Below, one piece after another: positions 1 to 7,425 of a stretch of DNA of 64,000 nt. The number at the start of each line of letters is the position of its first letter. Position 1 is the first letter of the stretch. A program made the position numbers and the translations under genes. Under the pieces are notes generated by a model. That model was not told where the DNA came from. It made no database searches and saw only the letters and a list, made by a program, of their open reading frames with translations. This stretch comes from Ectobacillus sp. JY-23 (GTDB taxonomy: Bacteria; Bacillota; Bacilli; Bacillales; Bacillaceae_G): contig NZ_CP095462.1 in NCBI RefSeq assembly GCF_023022965.1, positions 186,001 through 250,000 of the forward strand. The letters run 5' to 3'.

Positions 1-519
1 GGAGCCATGAGTGTTATTTTAGGCGTAGCATATGCGGATGTATTTACAGCCATTGCGGTATGTTCTGGACTTGAATATAAAGCAGCGCCTAGTATTTTGC
101 ATGCATACAGCGCTATGAGAAGAGGAGGACCGCTACCGGCTCAGCAGGGAGACCTTGCGTATGCGGCAATGGGGATGAAAAAAGTAATTCCGGTTATTGT
201 CTTTCATGGCATGGCAGATCGAACTGTTCATCCATGCAATGGCCATCAAGTTGCTATGCAGTGGGTGCGTACCAACAGCAATCATTCCAAGTATCGCATG
301 CTGCCACCAGAAGTAACTGTCTATCCAATAGAAGGCAGACATCACTACAACCATACCATATATCGTGATAGCACGGGACGAAGTATAGTAGAGGAATATA
401 TGGTTGAAAACATGGGGCATGTATGGTCTGGTGGAAATAAAATGGAGTCTTTTACAGATGAACAAGGACCTGATGCTACACAAATAATTTGGGAGTTTTT
501 TAAAAAAGCATTTTCGTAA
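1..519 (+). CDS. PHB depolymerase family esterase, 3' part (cut by window start)
   Basis: The frame is open from base 1 (Gly-Ala-Met-Ser), so the Met at base 7 is internal and the gene begins outside the window. About 172 residues remain. Gly-Ala-Met-Ser matches the stretch just after the nucleophile in the GxSxGGAMS lipase box, so the serine itself is missing. The acid HGMADRTVHP and the catalytic His in ENMGHVWSGG are present, as in LpqC/PHB-depolymerase-type alpha/beta hydrolases that cleave short polyesters or feruloyl-type esters. Substrate and signal peptide cannot be judged. No clear terminator follows. Confidence 0.75.
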   Translation, partial: GAMSVILGVAYADVFTAIAVCSGLEYKAAPSILHAYSAMRRGGPLPAQQGDLAYAAMGMKKVIPVIVFHGMADRTVHPCNGHQVAMQWVRTNSNHSKYRMLPPEVTVYPIEGRHHYNHTIYRDSTGRSIVEEYMVENMGHVWSGGNKMESFTDEQGPDATQIIWEFFKKAFS

Positions 520-617
520 TATACAATTTGTTAATATAACTGATGTGGTGAAATGTATTAAGGTACGTTAAGCTGGTTTGTAGTTTAGAACAAATATAGT
601 TGTTTTTTTAAAAACTA

Positions 618-646
618 TTGACATATAATAAAAGTCATGGTAGTTT
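618..646 (+). promoter_or_regulatory. Candidate sigma-A promoter of the YuiF leader
   Basis: A perfect TTGACA at 618-623 is followed 17 bases later by TAGTTT, which keeps the TAxxxT pattern of a -10 box. It would start RNA near 653, about 35 bases before the leader peptide. The -10 is weak, so this is tentative. Confidence 0.45.
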
Positions 647-688
647 TAGTACGATTAATATAAACGGAAAAATGGAAAGGTGATTATC

Positions 689-739
689 ATGACGCAGCAA
701 CTTAATGTATGCATGACAATTAAACATCATCATTTGTAA
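689..739 (+). CDS. Histidine-rich leader peptide (16 aa)
   Basis: The peptide is MTQQLNVCMTIKHHHL, with a good Shine-Dalgarno (GGAAAGGTGAT, 675-684) five bases before ATG. Three consecutive CAT codons (725-733) stand two codons before the TAA stop, and the RNA downstream folds into competing hairpins ending in an intrinsic terminator. This is the layout of the enterobacterial his leader peptide. A regulatory rather than functional peptide is inferred: scarce charged tRNA-His would stall the ribosome on the CAT run. No T-box motif is present in this leader. Confidence 0.75.
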   Translation: MTQQLNVCMTIKHHHL

Positions 740-742
740 GCT

Positions 743-835
743 CTGCGTCTCACTTTGTTGTGGGGAAGCAGGGCTATTCCTGTTTACCCACAATGCCAAG
801 CCATGTGGGTATTTCTATACCTACATGGCTTTTTT
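743..835 (+). promoter_or_regulatory. Five-segment transcription attenuator before yuiF
   Basis: Four mutually exclusive pairings are visible. 1:2 pairs 743-753 with 760-770. 2:3 pairs 758-772 with 779-793 (14 bp, one mismatch). 3:4 pairs TACCCACA 785-792 with TGTGGGTA 804-811 (perfect). 4:5 pairs 799-811 with 818-830, followed by TTTTT, and is a rho-independent terminator. Inferred logic: a ribosome stalled at the first His codon leaves segment 1 free, so 1:2 and 3:4 form and transcription continues. A ribosome at the stop codon covers segment 1, so 2:3 and the terminator form. The polarity is a model; the pairings are read from sequence. Confidence 0.72.
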
Positions 836-947
836 GTGGTTCAGTTCCAGTGCTTCATCATCTAAATGCATAAAAACTGGAATACGCTGGAGTTGAATAG
901 ACCACTTGGTTTTTTCTTATTTCGTTTATTAAAAAGGAGGATTTACA

Positions 948-2264
948 TTGAATGCAGTTTTAGTTGCAGTAATAGTTATGTTAATTTTGAGTTTACTACG
1001 AGTGCACATTGTATTGGCGCTTGTCATTGGTGCTTTTACCGGTGGTATCATTGGTGGGCTTGGTGTGCAGGATACGATTTCTGTATTTACCGAAGGGCTT
1101 GGCTCTAACGCGAGCATCGCGCTCAGTTACGCGTTACTTGGTGCATTTGCAGTCACACTCTCTAAAACAGGGTTACCAGATGCGCTCATTGATGTGGCCA
1201 TTCGCTTAGTGGGCAAAGAGGGAGATTCAAAACGTAAAACATATTCAAAAGTATTAATTTTACTGATTATATTAATGATATCATGCTTCTCGCAAAATAT
1301 TATCCCGGTGCACATTGCATTTATTCCAATTTTAATTCCGCCTTTGTTGAAAGTATTAAATGAATTAGAAGTGGACAGACGTCTGGTAGCTAGTGTTATT
1401 ACTTTTGGACTTATTACACCTTATATGTGGATTCCTGCTGGATTCGGTACAATCTTTCACCAAATCATGCAAACTAATATGAAAGAAAGCGGTATGAATA
1501 TCGATATAGATATGATTCCAAAAGCAATGACAATTCCATCGCTTGGTATGATTGTTGGATTGCTCATTGCAGTATTTATTACGTATCGTAAGCCAAGACA
1601 ATATGAAACTATTAACGTTGCAACTGAGCAAGAACGAGTGTTATATACAAACAAAAGTATTCTCATTGCAATGATCTCTGTTGTAGTAACATTAGTTGTA
1701 CAACTGCAGACCGATTCTATGATTTTTGGGGCATTGGCCGGTACTACTATTTTAGTTGCTGCAGGCGTACTGAAAGTAAAAGAGTCTGAGCAAGTGTTAA
1801 CAGATGGTATGCGCATGATGTCGTTTATAGGATTTGTTATGATATCGGCTGCTGGATTTAGCGCAGTTCTGCGTAAAACAGGAGATGTAGAATCTCTTGT
1901 GAAAACGAGTGTAGAGCTGATTGGAGATAATAAATTGTTAGCTGCATTTCTTATGCTTGCAATTGGTTTACTGATTACAATGGGTATTGGTTCTTCGTTC
2001 TCAACTATCCCAATTTTAACAACAATCTTTGTGCCGTTGTGTATGCAACTGGGCTTTAGTGAAATGGCTACCATCGCAATCATTGGTGCTGCAGGTGCAC
2101 TAGGTGACGCTGGTTCACCAGCTTCAGATAGTACGCTTGGTCCAACAGCGGGATTAAATGCGGATGGGCAGCATAATCATATTTGGGATACCTGTGTACC
2201 AACTTTTGTACACTACAACATTCCTGTTTTAATTTTTGGTGTTATTGCTGCAATGGTGTTATAA
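948..2264 (+). CDS. yuiF: YuiF-type Na+/H+ antiporter-family transporter, probable histidine permease
   Basis: The protein has 438 residues and about eleven hydrophobic segments, of the NhaC-related Na+/H+ antiporter family to which B. subtilis YuiF belongs. It starts at TTG after AAAGGAGG. Family landmarks include the glycine-rich early helices (IGAFTGGIIGGLG), FSQNIIPVHIAFIPILIPPLL, and the C-terminal GDAGSPASDSTLGPTAGLNADGQHNHIWDTCVPTF segment split over about residues 386-420. YuiF has been predicted to move histidine, and the His-codon leader upstream agrees with that. Ion coupling and direction of transport are not shown by sequence. Monocistronic; a terminator follows at once. Confidence 0.75.
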   Translation: MNAVLVAVIVMLILSLLRVHIVLALVIGAFTGGIIGGLGVQDTISVFTEGLGSNASIALSYALLGAFAVTLSKTGLPDALIDVAIRLVGKEGDSKRKTYSKVLILLIILMISCFSQNIIPVHIAFIPILIPPLLKVLNELEVDRRLVASVITFGLITPYMWIPAGFGTIFHQIMQTNMKESGMNIDIDMIPKAMTIPSLGMIVGLLIAVFITYRKPRQYETINVATEQERVLYTNKSILIAMISVVVTLVVQLQTDSMIFGALAGTTILVAAGVLKVKESEQVLTDGMRMMSFIGFVMISAAGFSAVLRKTGDVESLVKTSVELIGDNKLLAAFLMLAIGLLITMGIGSSFSTIPILTTIFVPLCMQLGFSEMATIAIIGAAGALGDAGSPASDSTLGPTAGLNADGQHNHIWDTCVPTFVHYNIPVLIFGVIAAMVL

Positions 2265-2269
2265 GAATT

Positions 2270-2297
2270 AAGTCCGTCCGTATGGGCGGACTTTTTT
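2270..2297 (+). terminator. Rho-independent terminator of yuiF
   Basis: Ten-base-pair stem AAGTCCGTCC / GGGCGGACTT with loop GTAT and a T run, seven bases past the yuiF stop. Confidence 0.85.
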
Positions 2298-2425
2298 ATA
2301 TGCGGAGCGATAATGGTATACATGATTTTTCCGAATTATGCAATTAACGAGAGTCTAAAAAAGTAAGTCATTCTTGTAGAGGCAACACCTATATGTTTTG
2401 TGGTAAAAGGTTGCTAGGTTTTCTC

Positions 2426-2749
2426 TTATGGAGATTGTTGAATGCCAAACCTGGCATTCAACTGTCCACGTATCATTTCATCACGTATCTTGCGTTCATC
2501 ACGTTTTTTCTCTTTTTTTAGCATTTCCTGGCGTATTTCAAATGTTTGTACACCGTCTTCCATCTTCTCAACAATCTCCATTAGTTGCTCAATATCGTGA
2601 AAGGAATATTTACGTGTTCCTCGTTGCGAGCGTTCAGGAAAAATCAGCCTTCTTTCTTCGTAATATCGAATTTGTCGTTCTGTCAAACCTGTAATTTCAC
2701 TAACTGTGCCGATAGTAATGACCTTCTTGTGTTTATAGGATTCAGACAT
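2426..2749 (-). CDS. tnrA: Nitrogen regulator TnrA (MerR family)
   Basis: The protein has 107 residues, close to B. subtilis TnrA. Residues about 10-75 form the MerR-type winged helix (ITGLTERQIRYYEERRLIFPERS, then RGTRKYSF), and the short tail ends in RGQLNARFG, matching the C-terminal segment by which TnrA contacts feedback-inhibited glutamine synthetase. TnrA activates and represses nitrogen genes under glutamine limitation. GlnR shares the DNA-binding domain but usually sits before glnA with a longer tail; glnA is absent here. A TnrA box lies 69 bp upstream, so autoregulation is likely. Confidence 0.88.
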   Translation of the reverse strand: MSESYKHKKVITIGTVSEITGLTERQIRYYEERRLIFPERSQRGTRKYSFHDIEQLMEIVEKMEDGVQTFEIRQEMLKKEKKRDERKIRDEMIRGQLNARFGIQQSP

Positions 2750-2817
2750 GACGTCACCCTCCTTGTGGATGCATTATTTTTTACTATACGCTAATTGTTG
2801 TAATATTGCGATTGTTT

Positions 2818-2834
2818 TGTAAGGTTTTCTCACA
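2818..2834. promoter_or_regulatory. TnrA/GlnR box
   Basis: TGTAAGGTTTTCTCACA fits TGTNAN7TNACA exactly and deviates at one position from the extended TnrA consensus. It sits between tnrA and the divergent small-gene pair at 2936-3249 and could serve both. Confidence 0.8.
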
Positions 2835-2935
2835 TCAATTAAAAAGTGTGTAAGATAATCTAACGCAAATGAAGAGAATATAGCGACTGTCACATACAAT
2901 AAAAGCATCATATCAAAATGAAAGAAGGGTACAAC

Positions 2936-3070
2936 ATGAGTAGGGAATCCATTGTGTTGGCAGAAAAAATTGTGGAGTTAGATTTATTGCGCGACCAGTT
3001 ATTAGAACAGCTTATGGACATGGCGGGAAATGAAGCGTTTGAACTACTTAGAAGTATTCAAAATCGCTAG
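2936..3070 (+). CDS. Small charged protein, first gene of an FbpA-like pair
   Basis: ATG opens 44 codons behind GAAGGG: MSRESIVLAEKIVELDLLRD, then a second Leu/Glu-rich helix ending in LLRSIQNR. The protein is probably all helical, with a possible short coiled coil. It ends 11 bases before the FbpA-like gene, which has its own ribosome site, so the two are probably cotranscribed. I do not recognise a family. It may be an RNA-partner or regulatory micro-protein by analogy with its neighbour, but nothing in the sequence proves that. Confidence 0.6.
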   Translation: MSRESIVLAEKIVELDLLRDQLLEQLMDMAGNEAFELLRSIQNR

Positions 3071-3081
3071 GGGGATAGAAA

Positions 3082-3249
3082 ATGAACATACTGCGTAAGC
3101 TTATTGAAAATCAGAAGCGTTTTTACATTGAGAAACTGTTAGAGGCGGGTGTTTATAAAACTTCAGACGATCACTTGTACGAAAAGACACTAAGTGAACT
3201 GGCACAAGTATATGAGTCGTATCAAAGTATACAAAGAAAGTGGAAATGA
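3082..3249 (+). CDS. FbpA-like small basic protein
   Basis: The protein has 55 residues. NQKRFYIEKLLEAGVYKTSD followed by DHLYEKTLSELAQVYE matches the Fur-regulated basic protein FbpA family, in which FbpA is thought to assist the FsrA small RNA in iron sparing. The ribosome site GGGGATAG stands just before ATG. In B. subtilis this family is under Fur, but I see no convincing Fur box upstream here; the nearest recognised operator is the TnrA box at 2818. A terminator follows at 3329. Family call is fairly sure, regulation is open. Confidence 0.7.
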   Translation: MNILRKLIENQKRFYIEKLLEAGVYKTSDDHLYEKTLSELAQVYESYQSIQRKWK

Positions 3250-3328
3250 ATTTGCCTCAAAAAGTCACTTTATATATAAACTTTTTAAGTAGGAAGCAGA
3301 TTGCATAATCAGTTCTTATTGATAGTAA

Positions 3329-3365
3329 AGAAGGTGACTCAAAAGTCACCTTCTGCATTTTTGAC
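3329..3365 (+). terminator. Terminator of the FbpA-like pair
   Basis: Eleven-bp perfect stem AGAAGGTGACT / AGTCACCTTCT, loop CAAA, then GCATTTTTG. Confidence 0.75.
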
Positions 3366-3373
3366 AAAATAAT

Positions 3374-3637
3374 TTATTCGTACGTATCATATTGTCGCTC
3401 ATTCAGCATCTGATCATATGCTTGCTGCGCGGCTTGCTCTGATGTAAACAAAGCATCGTCGTCTTCAATTACATGAAAGGTATCATATAAGAATAACGCG
3501 ACATCATTGGGGTCTTTTGGGTGCTGTACAATCTCCGCTGCACGTATATTTGCAACTGTTGGTGTGTGGGGATTGTTGTAGATGACAAAGACTTCATCAC
3601 CTGGTTTCATGTCTTTCTTTCCAATTAAATCATCCAT
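3374..3637 (-). CDS. SplA-like transcriptional regulator
   Basis: The protein has 87 residues from the ATG at 3637, chosen because AAAGGAGGT lies eight bases before it; a Met eight codons upstream lacks a ribosome site. The core GDEVFVIYNNPHTPTVANI, then AAEIVQHP and VALFLYDTFHVI, resembles SplA, a small regulator encoded before spore photoproduct lyase (splB) in B. subtilis. No splB is present here, so the gene is an orphan and its target is unknown. It is followed by glnP on the same strand, 70 bp away, but looks independent. Confidence 0.6.
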   Translation of the reverse strand: MDDLIGKKDMKPGDEVFVIYNNPHTPTVANIRAAEIVQHPKDPNDVALFLYDTFHVIEDDDALFTSEQAAQQAYDQMLNERQYDTYE

Positions 3638-3707
3638 TTTGCTACCTCCTTTCCTTCTCACATGTAGTGTGCAGTGAATCAGAAAGGATTATGTAACGAG
3701 TGTATGA

Positions 3708-4412
3708 TTAAGCTTGTAAGTTTTGTGGTGTATATATAGATGTTTTGCTCTTAGCTTTTTTACCTGTTTGAGCTGTTTCCAGTTGCTTAGCAAGGAGCGA
3801 TAATGTGAAGTTTACTAAGAAGTACAGAAGCGCAATCAACAAGAAAGTTGGAATGGTGTAATTGATGCTTTGTCCATTAATGATTTGGGCGTTATGCGTA
3901 AGTTCAGGAAGTGCGATAATAACAGCCAGTGATGTATCTTTTAAAAGAGAGATAAACTGACTAACAATGGGTGGAACCATTCTGCGTAACGCTTGAGGTA
4001 ACACAATATACTGCAGTGTTTGCATATAAGTAAGGCCAGAAGAACGGGCAGCTTCAATTTGCCCTTTTTCAATAGAGAGAAGTCCGCTCCGGACAATTTC
4101 AGAAAGCATCGCTGCTTCAAAAATAGTCAATGCAGCAATGGCAGCCGTTTTGATTTCTAATTTAATACCTATTTCTGGTAAAGCGAAGTAGGTGAAGAAG
4201 ATAATAAGAAGCAAAGGCAAGTTTCTGATGATTTCTACAACAAACATCAAGATGTGCGAAAGTACAGGAATTTTTGCGTAGCGCAAAATACCGATAGAAC
4301 CGCCGATTAAGAAGCTCAAAATAATGGAAATAATGGCAACTTCCAAAGTGACAAGAAATCCTTCTAATAAAAATGTGAGATGATCTGCTGTATATGCTCC
4401 TATAAAATCCAA
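3708..4412 (-). CDS. glnP: Glutamine ABC transporter permease GlnP
   Basis: The protein has 234 residues and is a HisM/GlnP-type membrane subunit with about five helices. The EAA loop reads IEAARSSGLTYMQTLQYIVL followed by PQALRR, where the ATPase docks. It is the last gene of glnQ-glnH-glnM-glnP and starts 11 bases after glnM. A Lys/Ser-rich tail follows the last helix. It pairs with GlnM to form the channel. Glutamine specificity is inferred from operon order and from the nearby tnrA; a related polar amino acid is possible. Confidence 0.82.
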   Translation of the reverse strand: MDFIGAYTADHLTFLLEGFLVTLEVAIISIILSFLIGGSIGILRYAKIPVLSHILMFVVEIIRNLPLLLIIFFTYFALPEIGIKLEIKTAAIAALTIFEAAMLSEIVRSGLLSIEKGQIEAARSSGLTYMQTLQYIVLPQALRRMVPPIVSQFISLLKDTSLAVIIALPELTHNAQIINGQSINYTIPTFLLIALLYFLVNFTLSLLAKQLETAQTGKKAKSKTSIYTPQNLQA

Positions 4413-4423
4413 TATGATCCCTC

Positions 4424-5077
4424 CTAGTAGCTTCTGGCAAGTCGCTTTTCTAAGTATGCCACACTAATGCTAAGTGGCACAGTTAACGATAAATAAAATA
4501 ATGCTACAAAAATATACACATCAAATGTAAGAAATGTTTTAGATGCTACTAAATCCCCAAAGTACATTAAATCTAGTCCGGCAACTACTCCTAAAATGGA
4601 GGAGTTTTTTACTAAATTAATAAACTGATTCCCAAGAGGAGGGATGACAATTTTAACAGCTTGTGGCAATATCACATAATACATGGCTTGTATATAGGTA
4701 AGACCAGAAGAGCGAGCAGCCTCTAATTGCCCCTTTGGAACAGACTGTATACCAGCGCGAATAGCTTCTGCGATAAAGGCGGCTGTATAAACGCCCAAAC
4801 CAATTGTGCCTGCAAGAAAGCCGTCCATACGAACGCCGAATGTTGGCAAGCCGAAATAGAAAATGAATACAATGAGAACGAGAGGGATGTTACGTATAAA
4901 TTCTACATATATAGCACCGAACCAATTTAAAATGCGAAAAGGAGAGATTCGTAATACAGCCATGATTGTGCCAAGCAGAAAGCTACCAATCAAAGCAGTG
5001 ATACTACAAACTATAGTGTTTTTAAAGCCTTCTACATACATATCCATATTTTGTGAGAGTACAGAAAAATCTAGCAA
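4424..5077 (-). CDS. glnM: Glutamine ABC transporter permease GlnM
   Basis: The protein has 217 residues, the second HisM-type permease of the operon. Its EAA loop (LEAARSSGLTYIQAMYYVIL, PQAVK) is nearly the same as that of GlnP, which suggests old duplication. A 17-bp hairpin separates it from glnH upstream. The start ATG has AAAGGAGC before it. It should form a heterodimer with GlnP and bind two GlnQ ATPases at the cytoplasmic face. Confidence 0.82.
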   Translation of the reverse strand: MLDFSVLSQNMDMYVEGFKNTIVCSITALIGSFLLGTIMAVLRISPFRILNWFGAIYVEFIRNIPLVLIVFIFYFGLPTFGVRMDGFLAGTIGLGVYTAAFIAEAIRAGIQSVPKGQLEAARSSGLTYIQAMYYVILPQAVKIVIPPLGNQFINLVKNSSILGVVAGLDLMYFGDLVASKTFLTFDVYIFVALFYLSLTVPLSISVAYLEKRLARSY

Positions 5078-5098
5078 CTCATATGCTCCTTTCTTGTG

Positions 5099-5135
5099 AA
5101 AACGAACAGGATGAGTATCTCATCCTGTTCGTTTT
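5099..5135 (-). terminator. Strong intercistronic hairpin between glnH and glnM
   Basis: Seventeen perfect base pairs (5099-5115 with 5119-5135) and a three-base loop directly behind the glnH stop. In gene direction the stem ends in GTTTT and is followed by CAC, so it is a leaky terminator or 3' stabiliser. Such elements often raise binding protein over permease output; that role is inferred. Confidence 0.6.
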
Positions 5136-5141
5136 TTTAAA

Positions 5142-5960
5142 TTATTTCTTGGGCTTTTCACCCATCCATTTCTCATATAATTTGTCGTATTGTCCGCTGG
5201 ATTGATATTTTTTTAAGAAGTCATTTACTGCTTTTAATAATTCTGCTTCATCTTTTTTGACAGCAATGCCATATGGCTCATCAGTAAAGATATCTCCTGC
5301 AATAATGTAGTTTGAATCTTGTTTTTGCATGCCGAATAAGATAGCGTTGTCAGTCGTTAGTGCGTCACCCTGTCCAGCTTTCAAAGCTTGAAATGCCTCA
5401 CTGTAATTTTCAAATTCCAGAACGGTAGCATCAGGTGATTTTTGACGAATATTTTGAGAAGAGGTGGAACCTTTTACGGCCAATACCTTCATGCCTTTTT
5501 TAATATCCGCTACGCTTTTAATTTTACTACCTTTCTTAACGAGTAAGGCTTGTCCTGCTTTAAAATACACATCGGAGAAGTCTACTTCTTTTTTGCGTTC
5601 TTCGGTGATTGTCATAGTCGCGATAATCATATCGATATCACCATTTTTAAGCATTGGAATACGTGTTTTAGAAGTAACTTCTTTCAATTCTACTTTCTTT
5701 TCATCACCCAGTATTTCTTTTGCGAGCGCTTTAGCGATGTCAATATCAAATCCCTCTACTTTGCCGCTTGACGGATTTTTCAATCCGAATAAGTTTGTGT
5801 CGTACTTAACACCGACAACAACTTTGCCTCGTTGTTTAATCTGCTCTAATGCATTTTTGGGCTCCGCAGTAGTTTCTTTTGCGGATTCCTTTTCACTGCT
5901 GCAGCCGATAAGCGCCGTAAGCATACATGCAATGAGTGTAAATAGAAAAAATTTCTTCAT
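5142..5960 (-). CDS. glnH: Glutamine-binding lipoprotein GlnH
   Basis: The protein has 272 residues. A lipoprotein signal peptide ends in ALIGC, so the protein is anchored outside the membrane. Residues about 45-270 are a family 3 solute-binding fold: GKVVVGVKYDTNLFGLKNP, GFDIDIAKALAKEILGD, the ligand-binding Arg in TSKTRIPML, and DEPYGIAVKK. It delivers substrate to GlnM/GlnP. It lies 14 bases after glnQ. The Ser/Glu-rich linker after the Cys is normal for the type. Confidence 0.85.
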   Translation of the reverse strand: MKKFFLFTLIACMLTALIGCSSEKESAKETTAEPKNALEQIKQRGKVVVGVKYDTNLFGLKNPSSGKVEGFDIDIAKALAKEILGDEKKVELKEVTSKTRIPMLKNGDIDMIIATMTITEERKKEVDFSDVYFKAGQALLVKKGSKIKSVADIKKGMKVLAVKGSTSSQNIRQKSPDATVLEFENYSEAFQALKAGQGDALTTDNAILFGMQKQDSNYIIAGDIFTDEPYGIAVKKDEAELLKAVNDFLKKYQSSGQYDKLYEKWMGEKPKK

Positions 5961-5974
5961 GGTCTTGTCCCCCT

Positions 5975-6703
5975 TTAATGATTTAGCACACGGCTGAGAA
6001 ATTGGCGAGCGCGCTCTTCACGCGGATTCGCAAAGAAAGCAGCCGGAGTTGCTTCTTCGATAATACGACCTTCATCCATAAATAAAATGCGGTCGGCTAC
6101 TTCACGGGCAAAGCCCATCTCGTGTGTAACAACTACCATGGTCATGCCTTCGTGTGTCAAAGCCTTCATCACATCAAGTACTTCTCCGATCATCTCTGGA
6201 TCAAGAGCGGAAGTAGGTTCATCAAAAAGCATGAGCTTTGGTTTCATGGCTAAGCCCCGTGCAATAGCGACGCGTTGTTGCTGCCCACCGGAGAGCTCAG
6301 AAGGAAAAGCATGCGCTTTTTCACCAATGCCAACTTTGTCTAAATAGAACATCGCTGTTTGGACAGCTTCTGCTTTTGAAACTCCTAACGCCTTCATTGG
6401 AGCGAGTGTGATGTTATCAAGAACAGTGCGATGAGGGTATAAATTAAAGTGCTGAAAAACCATGCCGATATTGCGGCGAAGCGCATTAATGTCTGTTTTG
6501 TTATCGTTCAGTTTGACGTTATTGACAATCAATTCGCCACTTGTAATGCTTTCAAGGTAGTTCATGCAACGCAGAAGTGTACTTTTGCCGGAACCTGATG
6601 GACCAATAATAACAACAACCTCGCCTTGTTTAATATGTAAGTTGATGTCTTTTAGAACATGAAATTGCCCAAAGTGCTTGTTAACGTTCTGGAAGGTAAT
6701 CAC
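5975..6703 (-). CDS. glnQ: Glutamine ABC transporter ATPase GlnQ
   Basis: The protein has 242 residues and starts at GTG with AAGGAGG seven bases before. Walker A is GPSGSGKST, the Q-loop is FQHFNLYPH, the signature [14 protein letters not shown] and Walker [13 protein letters not shown], followed by the switch His in VTHEMGFA. All motifs are intact. First gene of glnQHMP. A short hairpin (CATCCCT/AGGGATG, 6748-6765) lies in its leader. A TnrA site was sought upstream: TGTTA-N8-TTACA at 6899 has one base too many in the spacer and is only a weak candidate. Confidence 0.88.
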   Translation of the reverse strand: MITFQNVNKHFGQFHVLKDINLHIKQGEVVVIIGPSGSGKSTLLRCMNYLESITSGELIVNNVKLNDNKTDINALRRNIGMVFQHFNLYPHRTVLDNITLAPMKALGVSKAEAVQTAMFYLDKVGIGEKAHAFPSELSGGQQQRVAIARGLAMKPKLMLFDEPTSALDPEMIGEVLDVMKALTHEGMTMVVVTHEMGFAREVADRILFMDEGRIIEEATPAAFFANPREERARQFLSRVLNH

Positions 6704-7027
6704 AAAAAGCCTCCTTATCTGTGATGAGTGTTTACTTTACTACGGTCATCCCTGAAGAGGGATGCAAGGGATAAATTTTTAAAATATGAATTTTTTATAA
6801 AATAAACTAATCTTTTCCATATTTATAGACAGATTATATGCTTTTTTGTAATAATAAGTCAATAAAATATTTTATATTTTCTGAAAACTAAAATGATATG
6901 TTATTTTATACTTACATATTAAAAGGGTATGTAATGTAAAAATAAGATGTGAAGAGCTGAAAGCTGTTATAACATAGGGTGGATGTGCTACAATATGCTA
7001 GTAATATTGGAATAAGGAGGTGGCGTC
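6704..7027. other. AT-rich intergenic region upstream of glnQ and the 7028 gene
   Basis: Divergent promoter region. It holds the small GAAG-capped hairpin at 6748-6765 and the off-spaced TnrA-like TGTTA/TTACA at 6899-6916. The rest is AT-rich with no open frame I would call. Confidence 0.5.
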
Positions 7028-7393
7028 GTGCAAGAGGTATTACAAACCTTTTTCAAGGCAAACCCCACACAGGACCGAAACAACTATTTACGCTACTCAC
7101 TTGTTGAAGAGGAGAACGGATACGTAATTGTGGATTATGAAGTTCATGGTGGAAATATTATACACTTATATTATAATGATGAAAACGAACTTAAAATCAT
7201 TTGGAAAAGAGACGAGAAAACAATTGTAAAAGTAGAGAATATTGCAATTCAAAAGGTAGTATTTTTAAAAGAGAATGAGGAATCCCTTGCATTTGTGCTT
7301 GAGAGAATGCCGAGTCGCATGATTAAACTACAATTAAAACCTTACTTTGCAATTGAAATGAGTTTATATTGGGATATGTGTGAAGAATGTTAA
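7028..7393 (+). CDS. Hypothetical protein (121 aa)
   Basis: GTG start with AAGGAGG seven bases upstream. The protein is acidic and soluble, with alternating beta-like segments (YVIVDYEVHGGNIIHLYY, LKIIWKR, IVKVENIAIQKVVFL) and no signal or membrane segment. It ends in CEEC. I do not recognise a family. It is monocistronic, between the gln operon and ykvI, and shares a bidirectional terminator with ykvI. Reading frame and ribosome site make it a real gene; function unknown. Confidence 0.6.
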   Translation: MQEVLQTFFKANPTQDRNNYLRYSLVEEENGYVIVDYEVHGGNIIHLYYNDENELKIIWKRDEKTIVKVENIAIQKVVFLKENEESLAFVLERMPSRMIKLQLKPYFAIEMSLYWDMCEEC

Positions 7394-7425
7394 AAAGCAT
7401 CCGTTTTTTACGGATGCTTTTTTAT
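7392..7425. terminator. Bidirectional terminator (7028 gene / ykvI)
   Basis: AAAAAGCATCCGT / ACGGATGCTTTTT, 13 bp, T5 loop. The ykvI stop codon lies inside it. Confidence 0.85.

Noticed and set aside
2838-2935. Fur box before the FbpA-like pair
   Set aside because: Only a partial GATAAT half is found; no inverted partner at proper spacing.
6899-6916. TnrA site upstream of glnQ
   Set aside because: TGTTA and TTACA are separated by eight bases instead of seven, about 200 bp from the gene.
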